Below, piece after piece: positions 26,787 through 35,789 of a DNA stretch of 62,397 nt. The first letter of the stretch is position 1; the number at the start of each line of letters is the position of its first letter. The position numbers and the translations under genes are program-made. The notes under the pieces are model-generated. The model worked only from the letters and a program-made list of their open reading frames with translations, had not been told where the DNA came from and did no database searches. Source of the stretch: Deltaproteobacteria bacterium (GTDB lineage: Bacteria > Desulfobacterota > Syntrophia > Syntrophales > UBA2210); the NCBI GenBank assembly GCA_016933215.1, contig JAFGBH010000047.1, positions 1-62,397 of the forward strand. Reading direction: 5' to 3'.

Positions 26787-28085
26787 ATGAAGATAATACG
26801 GGCTTCCCAGCCCTCCTTTGTGGCAGAAATAGAGAGGATAATGAATCGCGGGGATGTCCTCGATGAGACAGTTATCGAAAGTGTCGCTGAGATCATAGAA
26901 GATGTTAAAAAGAGAGGGGACAAGGCACTTATCGAGTATACAGAGAAATTTGACGGGATTTCTCTCGAACCATCTACCCTGGAGGTCGATTCCGATGAAA
27001 TCGAGAATGCCGTCAATTCCCTCGATCCCGAAGATATTGATCTTCTCAGACTCTCTGCGGGCCGTATAGAAAAATTTCACAAAAAACAGTCGTTACGGTC
27101 GTGGTCCTATACCGACGAGGAAGGCGTGGGGCTGGGGCAGGAAATACGTCCACTCGATCGAGTGGGAATCTACGCTCCGGGAGGTCGAGCCCTTTATCCC
27201 TCAACTGTGCTCATGGCGGCGATACCGGCAAAGGTTGCCGGTGTGGGTGAAATAATCCTTGCCACGCCTTCAACCGGAGGAAGAGTACATCCGCTCATCC
27301 TTGCTGCGGCAAAACTGGGCGGTGTAGAGAGAATATTCAGGATCGGCGGGGCTCAGGCCATTGCTGCCCTTGCGTATGGGACGGAATCGGTTCCGCCGGT
27401 GGACAAGATAGTAGGTCCGGGGAATGTTTATGTCGCGGCTGCCAAGAGGATGGTCTTTGGAAAAGTGGGTATCGATATGATAGCAGGTCCCAGTGAGATT
27501 CTCATCATTTCCGATGGGACGTCGAGACCGGATATTGCTGCAGCAGATCTTTTGTCCCAGGCTGAACACGATGAGTTGGCGAGTGCCGTCCTTGTTACCC
27601 CTTCAGAGGATTTTGCGAGGGAGGTTGCCTCCGAGGTGGATCTCCAATTGAAGGTCATTGAAAGGAGTGCAATTGCACAAAAATCGGTGGAGAATTACGG
27701 TGCGGTGATTGTGACTGCCGACATGGATGAGGCGGTGAAAATAGCCAACATGATTGCCCCGGAACATCTCGAGCTTATGGTGAAGAACCCCGAGAGCGTC
27801 TTGGAAAAAATAAAAAATGCCGGGGCGGTATTTATGGGATACTATACCCCTGAGGCTCTGGGAGATTATATTGCAGGGCCCAACCATATTCTTCCCACGG
27901 GCGGAACGGCAAGGTTTTCTTCTCCTCTCGGTGTGTACGATTTTGTGAAGAGGATGAGCGTCGTCTCTTTTTCAGAAAAATCGCTCAGGCGATACGGTGG
28001 GAAAACGGCCAGATTCGCCGATATGGAAGGCCTTAGGGCACACGGACAATCGATTGTGGTGAGGCTGGAAGGAAAAAAGTCTTGA
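26787..28085 (+). CDS. hisD: Histidinol dehydrogenase, 432 aa
   Basis: Last two steps of histidine synthesis (histidinol to histidine, NAD and zinc dependent). The signature GPGNVYVAAAKRMVFGKVGIDMIAGPSE (quoted in part: GPGNVYVAAAK) and SQAEHDELASA with zinc-site Gln/His are present, and GPNHILPTGG near the end. Length matches the family. It is separated from the other his genes; the only other one in the window is hisC, about 24 kb away. The tRNA gene follows 55 nt downstream. Confidence 0.96.
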   Translation: MKIIRASQPSFVAEIERIMNRGDVLDETVIESVAEIIEDVKKRGDKALIEYTEKFDGISLEPSTLEVDSDEIENAVNSLDPEDIDLLRLSAGRIEKFHKKQSLRSWSYTDEEGVGLGQEIRPLDRVGIYAPGGRALYPSTVLMAAIPAKVAGVGEIILATPSTGGRVHPLILAAAKLGGVERIFRIGGAQAIAALAYGTESVPPVDKIVGPGNVYVAAAKRMVFGKVGIDMIAGPSEILIISDGTSRPDIAAADLLSQAEHDELASAVLVTPSEDFAREVASEVDLQLKVIERSAIAQKSVENYGAVIVTADMDEAVKIANMIAPEHLELMVKNPESVLEKIKNAGAVFMGYYTPEALGDYIAGPNHILPTGGTARFSSPLGVYDFVKRMSVVSFSEKSLRRYGGKTARFADMEGLRAHGQSIVVRLEGKKS

Positions 28086-28140
28086 CAAAAAATTTTATAT
28101 GAATAAGGTCTCATAGATATTTTCATGGCGTATCGATAAA

Positions 28141-28215
28141 GCGGGCGTAATTCAGCGGTAGAATGTCAGCTTCCCAAGCTGGACGTCGTGGGTTCGATTC
28201 CCATCGCCCGCTCCA
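28141..28215 (+). tRNA. tRNA-Gly (anticodon CCC)
   Basis: A complete cloverleaf can be drawn: acceptor GCGGGCG / CGCCCGC, D stem ATTC / GAAT, anticodon stem TCAGC / GCTGG with loop TTCCCAA (anticodon CCC, reading GGG), and T arm GTGGG-TTCGATT-CCCAT. The 3' CCA is encoded. A terminator follows about 50 nt downstream. Confidence 0.95.
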
Positions 28216-28267
28216 TTTAAATTTTAGTTGCAAATAAAAATATTTATGATATTAGGTTATGTAATTT

Positions 28268-28296
28268 AAGTGGGCTTTGCCCACTTTTTTATTTTT
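28268..28296 (+). terminator. Intrinsic terminator after tRNA-Gly
   Basis: AGTGGGC-TTT-GCCCACT followed by TTTTTATTTTT. It overlaps the first codons of the long rimP ORF in the track, so the real rimP start must be further right. Some read-through or a promoter close to rimP must feed the downstream operon. Confidence 0.85.
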
Positions 28297-28308
28297 ATGG
28301 TGTATGAA

Positions 28309-28788
28309 ATGGTTAATCCCGCGCAAACGTACCGTGAGAAGATGCTTGAATTACTTGAGCCGATTTTCGAAGCTGAAGGGATGGAGCTTGTTGAACTGGA
28401 ATGTTTGAGGGGAAAACCCCGTTGGGTTGTCAGAATTTATATCGATAAAGATGGAGGAGTAACGATTGACGACTGTGCAGAGATCAGCAGTCAGGTCGGT
28501 GATCTCCTCACCGTTTATGATATCCCTCCCGGTCCTTATACCCTGGAGGTGTCTTCGCCGGGACTTGATCGGCCCCTTGCGCGTGACAGGGACTTCGTGA
28601 AGTACAGAGGTTACGAAATTAAGATCCGTCTCGGTGAAGAATTGGAGGGAAGAAGAAACTTTAGGGGTACACTTAAGGATTATATTGAGGATAGAGGGGA
28701 AAAGCTGCTCGTATTGGATGTGGAAGGAAAGCAGTATCGCATACCAAGGGATAGTGTCCTCAAGGCAAATCTTCAATACGAGTTTTAA
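28309..28788 (+). CDS. rimP: Ribosome maturation factor RimP, 159 aa
   Basis: Needed for 30S maturation. Contains the RimP blocks EGMELVELECLRG (about 20-32), VTIDDCAEIS (about 52-61) and LEVSSPGLDRPL (about 83-94), with an N-terminal alpha/beta domain and a C-terminal SH3-like domain. The track's GTG start lies within a terminator hairpin. I chose the ATG at 28309 (MVNPAQTYREKM), which has a weak GGTG upstream; 28297 is an alternative. It is the first gene of the rimP-nusA-infB cluster. Confidence 0.93.
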   Translation: MVNPAQTYREKMLELLEPIFEAEGMELVELECLRGKPRWVVRIYIDKDGGVTIDDCAEISSQVGDLLTVYDIPPGPYTLEVSSPGLDRPLARDRDFVKYRGYEIKIRLGEELEGRRNFRGTLKDYIEDRGEKLLVLDVEGKQYRIPRDSVLKANLQYEF

Positions 28789-28803
28789 TTTGGAGGATTC
28801 TAC

Positions 28804-30072
28804 ATGTTGCCAGATCTAAGACGTCTCATCGATCAGATGAGTAAGGAAAAAGGTATCGACAGACAGATTATCGTGGAGGCATTGGAAACGGCTGTTTTGA
28901 CGGCCGCGAGAAAGAAACTGGGACTGAGCCTTGACCTGGAGGTACAGTATAACGATGAAGTAGGTGAGATCGAGGCCTTTCAATTCAAAACGGTTGTCGA
29001 AAAGGTCTTGAATTCGGATACCCAGATTTCCCTTGAAGAGGCGCGGGAAAAACTGGACGAGGATGCAGAGCTGGGAGACAGTCTCGGCATGAAGATGGAT
29101 ACCAATACCTTTGGGCGTATTGCCGTTCAGACGGCGAAGCAGATAATAATCCAGAGGGTCAAAGATGCCGAACGTGACAACATATATGAGGAATACAAGG
29201 ACAGGAAGGGAGACCTGGCGAACGGTTTCGTTCAGAGATTTGAAGGGGGTAATATTATCGTCAGCCTCGGTATGACCGAGGGCGTGATACCTTCTTCCGA
29301 GCAGATACACAAAGAGGTTTTTAAGAGGGGGGAAAGGATACGGGCGTATATATACGATATTAAAAGAATATCCAAGGGGCCACAGATACTCCTGTCGAGG
29401 ACACACCCCGGCTTTTTACGGGCTCTTTTCGAACTTGAAGTCCCCGAGATTTCGGAGGGCCTGATCGAAGTTGTCAATATAGCAAGGGAGCCGGGCAACA
29501 GGACAAAAATATCCGTGAAATCAAATGATAAGGACATTGACCCCGTGGGTGCCTGTGTCGGCATGAGGGGGTCTCGTGTACAGAGCGTGGTACAGGAACT
29601 GAGGGGCGAAAAAATAGATATAGTTCCCTATTCGGAAGATCAGGTGAAATATGTCTGCAATGCTCTCTCTCCTGCCAAGGTTGATCGTGTTCTGGTGGAT
29701 GAGGAGGTGGGGGCTATGGAAGTTATCGTGCCCGATGATCAGCTCTCGCTCGCAATAGGTAAAAACGGACAGAACGTGAGGCTGGCAGCGAGACTGACGC
29801 AGTGGAAAATCGATGTAAAGAGCGATTCGATGGTAACAAAACAGCAAGAAGAGGGGCATAAGTCTCTGATGGGGATAACCGGTGTTGGTGAGCGAACTGC
29901 CGATCTTCTTTATAAGGAGGGATTCAGAAGTGTTGCGGCTATCGCATCGGCGGACCCTGAGATGTTGAGTCCCATTAAGGGAGTGAGCAGGGAAAAGGCT
30001 GCTGCCTGGATTGAAGAGGCAATGAAAATAGTCGATAGTGAGGGTGAAAAGGAATCGTCCGAGGTTTCCTGA
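28804..30072 (+). CDS. nusA: Transcription termination/antitermination factor NusA, 422 aa
   Basis: Binds RNA polymerase and modulates pausing, termination and antitermination. Order: N-terminal polymerase-binding domain (1-130), S1 domain (about 135-200), two KH domains (the second with AIGKNGQNVRLAARLT, about 317-332), and one C-terminal helix-hairpin-helix region (about 354-410, MGITGVGERTADLLY). It is shorter than E. coli NusA, which has two acidic repeats. GGAGG is 7-8 bases from the ATG. infB follows after 46 nt, without the YlxR (DUF448) gene often found there. Confidence 0.96.
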   Translation: MLPDLRRLIDQMSKEKGIDRQIIVEALETAVLTAARKKLGLSLDLEVQYNDEVGEIEAFQFKTVVEKVLNSDTQISLEEAREKLDEDAELGDSLGMKMDTNTFGRIAVQTAKQIIIQRVKDAERDNIYEEYKDRKGDLANGFVQRFEGGNIIVSLGMTEGVIPSSEQIHKEVFKRGERIRAYIYDIKRISKGPQILLSRTHPGFLRALFELEVPEISEGLIEVVNIAREPGNRTKISVKSNDKDIDPVGACVGMRGSRVQSVVQELRGEKIDIVPYSEDQVKYVCNALSPAKVDRVLVDEEVGAMEVIVPDDQLSLAIGKNGQNVRLAARLTQWKIDVKSDSMVTKQQEEGHKSLMGITGVGERTADLLYKEGFRSVAAIASADPEMLSPIKGVSREKAAAWIEEAMKIVDSEGEKESSEVS

Positions 30073-30118
30073 GGAAACCATCTGCTCACGGTTGATGGAA
30101 TGATGGGGAGTTTCAGTA

Positions 30119-32638
30119 ATGTCTAAGATAAGAGTTTACGAGTTGGCAAAAGAACTCGGAATGGACAACAAGGAACTGATTGCACGGCTGGAAAAGTTTG
30201 GAATTGCCGTGAAGGCGCATTCGAGTTCTCTCGAAGAAAGCGATGTCGAACGGATACGGAAAGAGTTCTCTTTGGGGGAACGAAACAAAGTTATAGAGAA
30301 AAGGGTGAAATCGACCGTTATACGACGAAGGGCCATTCGCCAGCCCGCCGAGGTAATAAAGTCCGTGGAGGCCGAAGAAGATGTTTCTGAAGAGCCGGTG
30401 GAAGAAGTTCAGAAGACAGCACCGGAAGAAGTAGTCGAAGGGCTGCCGGAGAAGAAGGCAGAAAAAGAAAAAGAGACGAAAGAGGCCCCGGAGGTAAAAG
30501 AAAAAGAAGAAAAGCGGCCAAAGGTGAGGGTAAAAGTACTCTCTGTCCCGAAGGTCATCCCAAAGAAGGAAGAAGAGGAAAAACCCAAAGAGAAGGCGGC
30601 AGTAAAAGAACCACCACCGCCGGAAAAGCCAGAACCCACGGTAATGGCACCGGAAGAGAAAGAGGTTGTAGCGGAAGTTCCCGACAGTAGGAAGAAGCGA
30701 AAACGCCCCGTCGAGGTGGTGGTTGAAGAAGCACCGGTGAAAAAGAAGGCCTTTGTCAGGCAGCTTGTTGAAAAAAAGGAAAAACGGTCGAAAAAGGATA
30801 AGGATAGAGAGGTTAGAAGGAGCTGGAAGGAGGAGAAGAAAAAAACCGTCGTCGAGATGAAGGAGACGGAGATCACAACTCCCAAGGCCATTAAACGGAG
30901 GGTAAAAGTAGAAGAGGCGATACGGGTCGGAGACCTGGCAAAAAAAATGGGGGTGAAGGCCAGCGAACTGATTGCCAAGCTGATAGCACTGGGTGTGATG
31001 GTAACCATCAATCAATCGATTGATATTGATACGGCGACACTCATCGCCGGCGAGTTTGGTTACAGTGTCGAGGCCGCCGGTGTTGATTACCAGGAAACAG
31101 TCGAGAAGACTAAAGTGTCTCCCGAAAAGCTCAAACCCCGTGCCCCCGTGATTACCATTATGGGGCATGTTGATCACGGAAAGACCTCGCTCCTCGATGT
31201 GATAAGGAAGACGAACGTGATTGGAGGAGAATCGGGAGGTATCACCCAGGCGATCGGTGCCTATCATGTCCATATTAATGGGAAAGATATTGTGTTTCTC
31301 GATACGCCGGGCCACGAGGCCTTTACCGCAATGCGAGCGCGCGGCGCGCAAGTCACTGATATCGTGGTACTTGTCGTTGCTGCCGAGGACGGAGTGATGG
31401 ACCAGACCGTTGAGGCGATTAATCATGCAAAGGCTGCCGGAGTTCCCATCATTGTTGCGATAAATAAGATAGACAAAGCGAATGCCGATCCGGAACGAAT
31501 CAAGCAACAACTTTCCGAACTCGAACTCGTGCCAGAAGATTGGGGGGGAGATACCATCTATGTCGAGGTTTCCGCGAAAAAGAATGTGGGCATCGAGGAA
31601 CTGATGGAATTGATTCTTCTCCAGGCTGACATCATGGAACTCAAGGCGGATCCTGACATGCCTGCCCAGGGAGTGATTATAGAATCAAAACTTGACCGAG
31701 GAAGGGGTCCCGTGGCCACAGTGATAGTCCAGCAGGGCACTTTGACAGAGGGAGATGCCCTCGTTTCCCGAAAAGAGTATGCCAGAGTACGGGCTATGAT
31801 GAACGACAAGGGGCAGCGTGTCGAGAAGGCAGGTCCCTCCATGCCTGTAGAGGTGATAGGATTTTCAAATGTGCCACAGGCAGGAATGGATTTTATGTGC
31901 GTCGAGGATGAAAAAAAGGCGCGAAGCATAAGCGAGTACTGGGTGAGAAAAGAGCGGGAAAGGGAACTTTCAAAGACATCGAAGATAACGCTGGAGCAGT
32001 TGTATGAAAGGATAAAAGAGGGGGGTAAGGAATTTAACGTTATCATCAAGGGTGATGTCCATGGGTCCGTAGAGGCCCTTTCCGATGCCCTTCTGAAACT
32101 CAGTACCGACGACGTAAAGCTTGCAATAATCCATGGTTCGGCGGGCGCGATTACGGAGACAGATGTTATGCTGGCCTCCGCATCTGATGCAATTATTCTA
32201 GGATTTAAGGTGAGACCCGATCTCAGGGTTTCTGAACTGGCAGAAAGTGAAGGGGTCGATATCAAGCTCTATGATGTGATCTACGACACCATTGCAGACG
32301 TAAGGGCCGCCATGGAGGGGCTCCTGGATCCCATTTATGAGGAGGTCGTTCAGGGACGGGCTGAAGTGAGACAGATATTTAAGGTCCCCCGCGTCGGGGC
32401 CGTAGCCGGGAGTTACGTCACCGACGGCAAGGTGACGAGAAATGGTGGTTTGAGATTGTTGAGGGACGGCGTTGTTGTGTTTGATGGCTCCCTTCTTTCG
32501 CTCCGGCGATTCAAGGATGATGCAAAAGAAGTGGTTTCCGGGTTTGAGTGCGGCATAGGGATCGAAGGATTCAACGATATAAAGGAGGGAGATATCATAG
32601 AATCCTATATAAAAAAGGAAGTGGCAAGGAAATTATAA
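30119..32638 (+). CDS. infB: Translation initiation factor IF-2, 839 aa
   Basis: GTPase placing fMet-tRNA on the 30S subunit. An IF2_N domain (1-60) is followed by a long Lys/Glu/Pro-rich linker (about 60-250), a second IF2_N-like domain (about 265-320), and the G domain with GHVDHGKT (about 348-355), DTPGHEA and NKIDKA. Domains II, C1 and C2 complete the protein. The low-complexity linker creates a spurious 465-aa Phe-rich ORF on the opposite strand. GGGGAG precedes the ATG. Confidence 0.97.
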   Translation: MSKIRVYELAKELGMDNKELIARLEKFGIAVKAHSSSLEESDVERIRKEFSLGERNKVIEKRVKSTVIRRRAIRQPAEVIKSVEAEEDVSEEPVEEVQKTAPEEVVEGLPEKKAEKEKETKEAPEVKEKEEKRPKVRVKVLSVPKVIPKKEEEEKPKEKAAVKEPPPPEKPEPTVMAPEEKEVVAEVPDSRKKRKRPVEVVVEEAPVKKKAFVRQLVEKKEKRSKKDKDREVRRSWKEEKKKTVVEMKETEITTPKAIKRRVKVEEAIRVGDLAKKMGVKASELIAKLIALGVMVTINQSIDIDTATLIAGEFGYSVEAAGVDYQETVEKTKVSPEKLKPRAPVITIMGHVDHGKTSLLDVIRKTNVIGGESGGITQAIGAYHVHINGKDIVFLDTPGHEAFTAMRARGAQVTDIVVLVVAAEDGVMDQTVEAINHAKAAGVPIIVAINKIDKANADPERIKQQLSELELVPEDWGGDTIYVEVSAKKNVGIEELMELILLQADIMELKADPDMPAQGVIIESKLDRGRGPVATVIVQQGTLTEGDALVSRKEYARVRAMMNDKGQRVEKAGPSMPVEVIGFSNVPQAGMDFMCVEDEKKARSISEYWVRKERERELSKTSKITLEQLYERIKEGGKEFNVIIKGDVHGSVEALSDALLKLSTDDVKLAIIHGSAGAITETDVMLASASDAIILGFKVRPDLRVSELAESEGVDIKLYDVIYDTIADVRAAMEGLLDPIYEEVVQGRAEVRQIFKVPRVGAVAGSYVTDGKVTRNGGLRLLRDGVVVFDGSLLSLRRFKDDAKEVVSGFECGIGIEGFNDIKEGDIIESYIKKEVARKL

Positions 32639-32687
32639 ACAACACAGAGCGGAAAGTCAGTCTGTCTGAGATCACGGTAGTGGTACG

Positions 32688-33005
32688 ATGGTGGTCGGTA
32701 TAGGAATTATCGATATTTATATTGCTGAGAGCAGATCTTTGAAAGATAAACGGGCAGTCCTGCGAAGTGTCCTGAAGCGGACGAAAAACAAATTCAATAT
32801 TTCCATAGCGGAGATCGAAGAGCATGACAACTGGAAGATGGGAAGAATTGGATTCAGCGCGGTGGGAAACGACAGGAGCTTTGTTAATTCTAAGGTTGAT
32901 AAGGTGATACAGTTTATCGAGCACCTGAACCTTGCCGAGGTGATCAACTCCAAGATAGAGATTTCAAACGTTTCCGAAGTGATGGATGGATATGCTTATG
33001 AGTAG
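32688..33005 (+). CDS. DUF503 (YlxP-like) protein, 105 aa
   Basis: A small protein regularly found between infB and rbfA in Desulfobacterota and Firmicutes. Typical features are the N-terminal VVGIGIIDIYIAESRSLKDKR and the central EIEEHDNWKMGRIGF. It is predicted as a ferredoxin-like fold. Function is unknown, but the constant position suggests a part in ribosome assembly or translation initiation. No strong Shine-Dalgarno is visible. Confidence 0.88.
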   Translation: MVVGIGIIDIYIAESRSLKDKRAVLRSVLKRTKNKFNISIAEIEEHDNWKMGRIGFSAVGNDRSFVNSKVDKVIQFIEHLNLAEVINSKIEISNVSEVMDGYAYE

Positions 33006-33126
33006 GGAACCGGCTCTCGAAACAGTGGGTTGCTCGACTTCACCCTCCCTGTGCCTTCGGGGACGATTCATGGTGATCCCAGGGGAATGATTGATTGACT
33101 GCGGGGTGAAGACGAAAGGTGTTACG

Positions 33127-33468
33127 ATGAGTTTTAAAAGGGCTGACAGAGTCTCTGATCTCATAAAGGCGGAGATCACAAATATACTGCTGAGACAGGT
33201 GAGGGATCCGCGGGTCCAAAATGTGACCATTACCGACGTGAAGATGAGTGATGATCTGCGTCAGGCAAAGATATATTTCGTTCCCATGGGCATTGACAGC
33301 GTGGCTGATGAAGTGAAGGAGGGCCTTAAAAGGGCCACCGGTTTTCTGAAGAGGGAGTTGGGAAAGAGGTTACAGCTTCGGTATGTTCCCGATGTAACAT
33401 TTATCTTCGATAGGTCCTTCGATTACGGGGATCGTATCGAGCGATTACTCGGAGAGATAGAAAAATAG
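33127..33468 (+). CDS. rbfA: Ribosome-binding factor A, 113 aa
   Basis: 30S maturation and cold-shock factor with a KH-like fold. The core RADRVSDLIKAEITNILL (about 5-22) and the VTITDVKMSDDLRQAKIYF segment match the family. The start at ATG 33127 (MSFKRADRV) has AAGGTG upstream. The track's earlier start adds 12 unlikely residues. The stop is 9 nt before the next gene. Confidence 0.94.
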   Translation: MSFKRADRVSDLIKAEITNILLRQVRDPRVQNVTITDVKMSDDLRQAKIYFVPMGIDSVADEVKEGLKRATGFLKRELGKRLQLRYVPDVTFIFDRSFDYGDRIERLLGEIEK

Positions 33469-33477
33469 AGAAGTCGG

Positions 33478-34437
33478 ATGTTGGAAAAAATAGTTGAGAT
33501 CATAAATTCGGGACATCGTTTTCTCGTCGCCTCACACGTGAGACCTGACGGCGATGCCATCGGATCTATCCTGGCCATGTATCATGCACTGAGAGATATG
33601 GGCAAGGAAGTGGTAGTTTATAACCATGATAAGGTGCCCGAGATTTACAGATTCCTCCCTGATTCGGAGGTTATTGTTCACACCATCGATTCCGTTGATG
33701 CCTTCGATGCAGTGATTCTTTTGGACTGCAGTGAGATGGAAAGGGTGGGCGATGAGGTTGAAAAGATAGGTGCAATTGGAACTATCATTAACATTGATCA
33801 TCATGTATCAAATAATGGCTTTTCTCCCCATTCGCTCGTTGATACAAAGGCAAGCTCTACGGGGGAGATAATCTACGGGCTTATTACGATGCTTGGGGTG
33901 ACTATTACAAAAGATATTGCTACGAGCATCTATACGGCGGTAATGACAGACACGGGCGCCTTCTGCTATTCCAATACGACGAGCGATACCCTGAAATTGG
34001 CGGCGAGCCTGGTTACGGCAGGTGCGGACCCCCGTAGGATTGCCGAAAACGTGTACGAGACAAAGCCCCTGATTCAGATCAAACTAATGGAGAAGGCCCT
34101 TAATACCTTGGCGTTTGACGTAAACGGGAGAATAGGATCGATTGTGGTAACGCAGGAGATGTTAACGGAACTGGGGGCACTACCGGAGCACACGGAGGGT
34201 CTCGTGGATCTGGTCCGTTCCATAGCGGGTGTTGACGTGGCTGTCTTTTATCAGGAGATGTCGAAAAATAATTTTAAGGCGAGCCTCCGATCAAAGGGAG
34301 ATATAGACATAGAAAAAGTTGCCCGTGAGTTTGACGGAGGGGGTCATATCAATGCCTCCGCCTGCAGGTTAGAGGGTGCTATTGATGCCGTCAAGGGGAA
34401 GCTTACCGGTTCAATAATGAGGATTATTGCTGAGTAG
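33478..34437 (+). CDS. nrnA: DHH-family phosphoesterase, NrnA-like nanoRNase/pAp phosphatase, 319 aa
   Basis: Degrades very short RNAs and 3'-phosphoadenosine 5'-phosphate in homologues. The DHH domain has VASHVRPDGDAIGS (about 18-31), LLDCSEMERVG (about 80) and IDHHVSN (about 104-110, the DHH motif). A DHHA1 domain with GGGHINASA (about 287-295) follows. Length matches NrnA (about 315). Some NrnA-type enzymes also cleave pGpG, the breakdown product of c-di-GMP, a possible link to the signalling elements here that I cannot test. Confidence 0.9.
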   Translation: MLEKIVEIINSGHRFLVASHVRPDGDAIGSILAMYHALRDMGKEVVVYNHDKVPEIYRFLPDSEVIVHTIDSVDAFDAVILLDCSEMERVGDEVEKIGAIGTIINIDHHVSNNGFSPHSLVDTKASSTGEIIYGLITMLGVTITKDIATSIYTAVMTDTGAFCYSNTTSDTLKLAASLVTAGADPRRIAENVYETKPLIQIKLMEKALNTLAFDVNGRIGSIVVTQEMLTELGALPEHTEGLVDLVRSIAGVDVAVFYQEMSKNNFKASLRSKGDIDIEKVAREFDGGGHINASACRLEGAIDAVKGKLTGSIMRIIAE

Positions 34438-34467
34438 CCTCGATATGTTCGAGACGGGGATCTATGT

Positions 34468-35400
34468 ATGAATGGAATTGTCGTCATAGACAAGCCGTCA
34501 GGAAAGACATCCTTTGATGTCATTCGTGATGTGAGACGCCTGGTAAAGGTGAAGAAGATAGGGCATACGGGAACTCTTGACCCGCTCGCTACGGGGGTGC
34601 TTCCCCTCTGTATCAATGAGGCGACAAAACTTGTACGGTTCTTTTCAGATGATGATAAGACCTACCGCGCCACCATGCTTCTCGGAATGGAGACCGATAC
34701 CCTTGATATAGAAGGTACGGTGACGGCCAGGCGCCGGGTTGATATCGGAGTCGGTGATATTGAGAAGGTGGCAGGTGAGTTTGTAGGTGAAATCGAGCAG
34801 ACGCCGCCGCGATATTCGGCCATCAAATTCAAGGGGAAACCCCTTTATAAGTGGGCGCGAACAGGTATGCCTATCGATCCGGCTCCTCGAAAGGTCACGA
34901 TATACGGGATCACGATAGAGGATATTGACCTCCCCTATGTCACCTTTGAGGTTTCCTGCTCGAAGGGTACGTACATACGGTCACTCTGTGCGGATATCGG
35001 TTTACGACTGGGCTGTGGTGCGTGCATGTCCGGTCTCAGGAGAAGGAAAAGCGGCTACTTTGGAGAACAAACGGCACTCAGTCTTGAGAATCTTGATGAT
35101 AAAAGACGGCTAGAAATGATAAAAGAGAGCCTGATACCCATGGTCGATGCTCTCCCCGATTACCGCTCCATTTCTGTCGCAGATGAGATTGCCGAGAGGA
35201 TCAGAAAGGGCTATCAGCCCGATTCCGAAACCCTGGGTGTTAATGCAATTCCCTCCCTTGACCGGGGGGATATTATAAAGCTCGTGACGAAGGATAAGAA
35301 AATGGTGGCCGTTGCCAGGATGCGTCGTGCTGTCCGTGACGCTTTCTGCTCGGATGATAATGGGAACATAGTAGAAATATTACGGGTATTCAATAATTAA
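34468..35400 (+). CDS. truB: tRNA pseudouridine(55) synthase TruB, 310 aa
   Basis: Makes pseudouridine 55 in the T loop of tRNA. Catalytic Asp is in GHTGTLDPLATGVLPLCI (about 33-50), followed by the KTYRATMLLG block and the CSKGTYIRSL segment (about 168-177). A C-terminal PUA-like region is present (about 250-310). Located in the usual rbfA-truB-rpsO order. Confidence 0.95.
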   Translation: MNGIVVIDKPSGKTSFDVIRDVRRLVKVKKIGHTGTLDPLATGVLPLCINEATKLVRFFSDDDKTYRATMLLGMETDTLDIEGTVTARRRVDIGVGDIEKVAGEFVGEIEQTPPRYSAIKFKGKPLYKWARTGMPIDPAPRKVTIYGITIEDIDLPYVTFEVSCSKGTYIRSLCADIGLRLGCGACMSGLRRRKSGYFGEQTALSLENLDDKRRLEMIKESLIPMVDALPDYRSISVADEIAERIRKGYQPDSETLGVNAIPSLDRGDIIKLVTKDKKMVAVARMRRAVRDAFCSDDNGNIVEILRVFNN

Positions 35401-35411
35401 GCGTGATGAGC

Positions 35412-35428
35412 GGGGCCTGACAGGTCCC
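35412..35428 (+). promoter_or_regulatory. Small hairpin in rpsO leader
   Basis: GGGGCCTG / CAGGTCCC can pair in the 80-nt gap before rpsO. In many bacteria S15 represses its own leader through an RNA structure. Whether this hairpin serves that role is not shown by the sequence. Confidence 0.25.
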
Positions 35429-35480
35429 GATGGTTATAGGTAAAGAAATTATTAACTCTAGTGAGGGAGGATAAATAGCA

Positions 35481-35747
35481 GTGTTAGAAGAAGCGAAAAA
35501 GAAGGAACTAATTGGTACTTTTCAGGCCCATGATAATGATACGGGATCCCCGGAGGTTCAGATTGCCCTTTTGAGTGCGAGGATAACCTATTTGACGGAA
35601 CATTTTAAGGTTCATAAAAAGGATCATCATTCCAGAAGGGGGCTTTTGAAGCTCGTGGGACGGAGAAGGAGATTGCTTGATTACCTTAAGAAAAAGGATG
35701 TCGAACGGTACAGAGAGATTATCAAACGCCTTGGTCTGAGAAGATAG
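35481..35747 (+). CDS. rpsO: 30S ribosomal protein S15, 88 aa
   Basis: The S15 signature [22 protein letters not shown] lies at about 20-41, followed by [20 protein letters not shown] (about 46-65). Length is standard. It begins with GTG at 35481, with GGGAGG about 10 bases upstream. pnp follows after 42 nt. Confidence 0.97.
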   Translation: MLEEAKKKELIGTFQAHDNDTGSPEVQIALLSARITYLTEHFKVHKKDHHSRRGLLKLVGRRRRLLDYLKKKDVERYREIIKRLGLRR

Positions 35748-35789
35748 TAGTAATGAGTAAAATTAAAACATGAGGAGTAAACATATACG

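Noticed and set aside
28082-28110. Promoter for tRNA-Gly from TTGACA at the hisD stop
   Set aside because: No -10 hexamer at 15-19 nt; the perfect -35 is probably chance.
30113-31510. 465-aa ORF opposite infB
   Set aside because: Phe/Leu-rich mirror of the Lys/Glu-rich linker of IF-2; no ribosome site, no family look.
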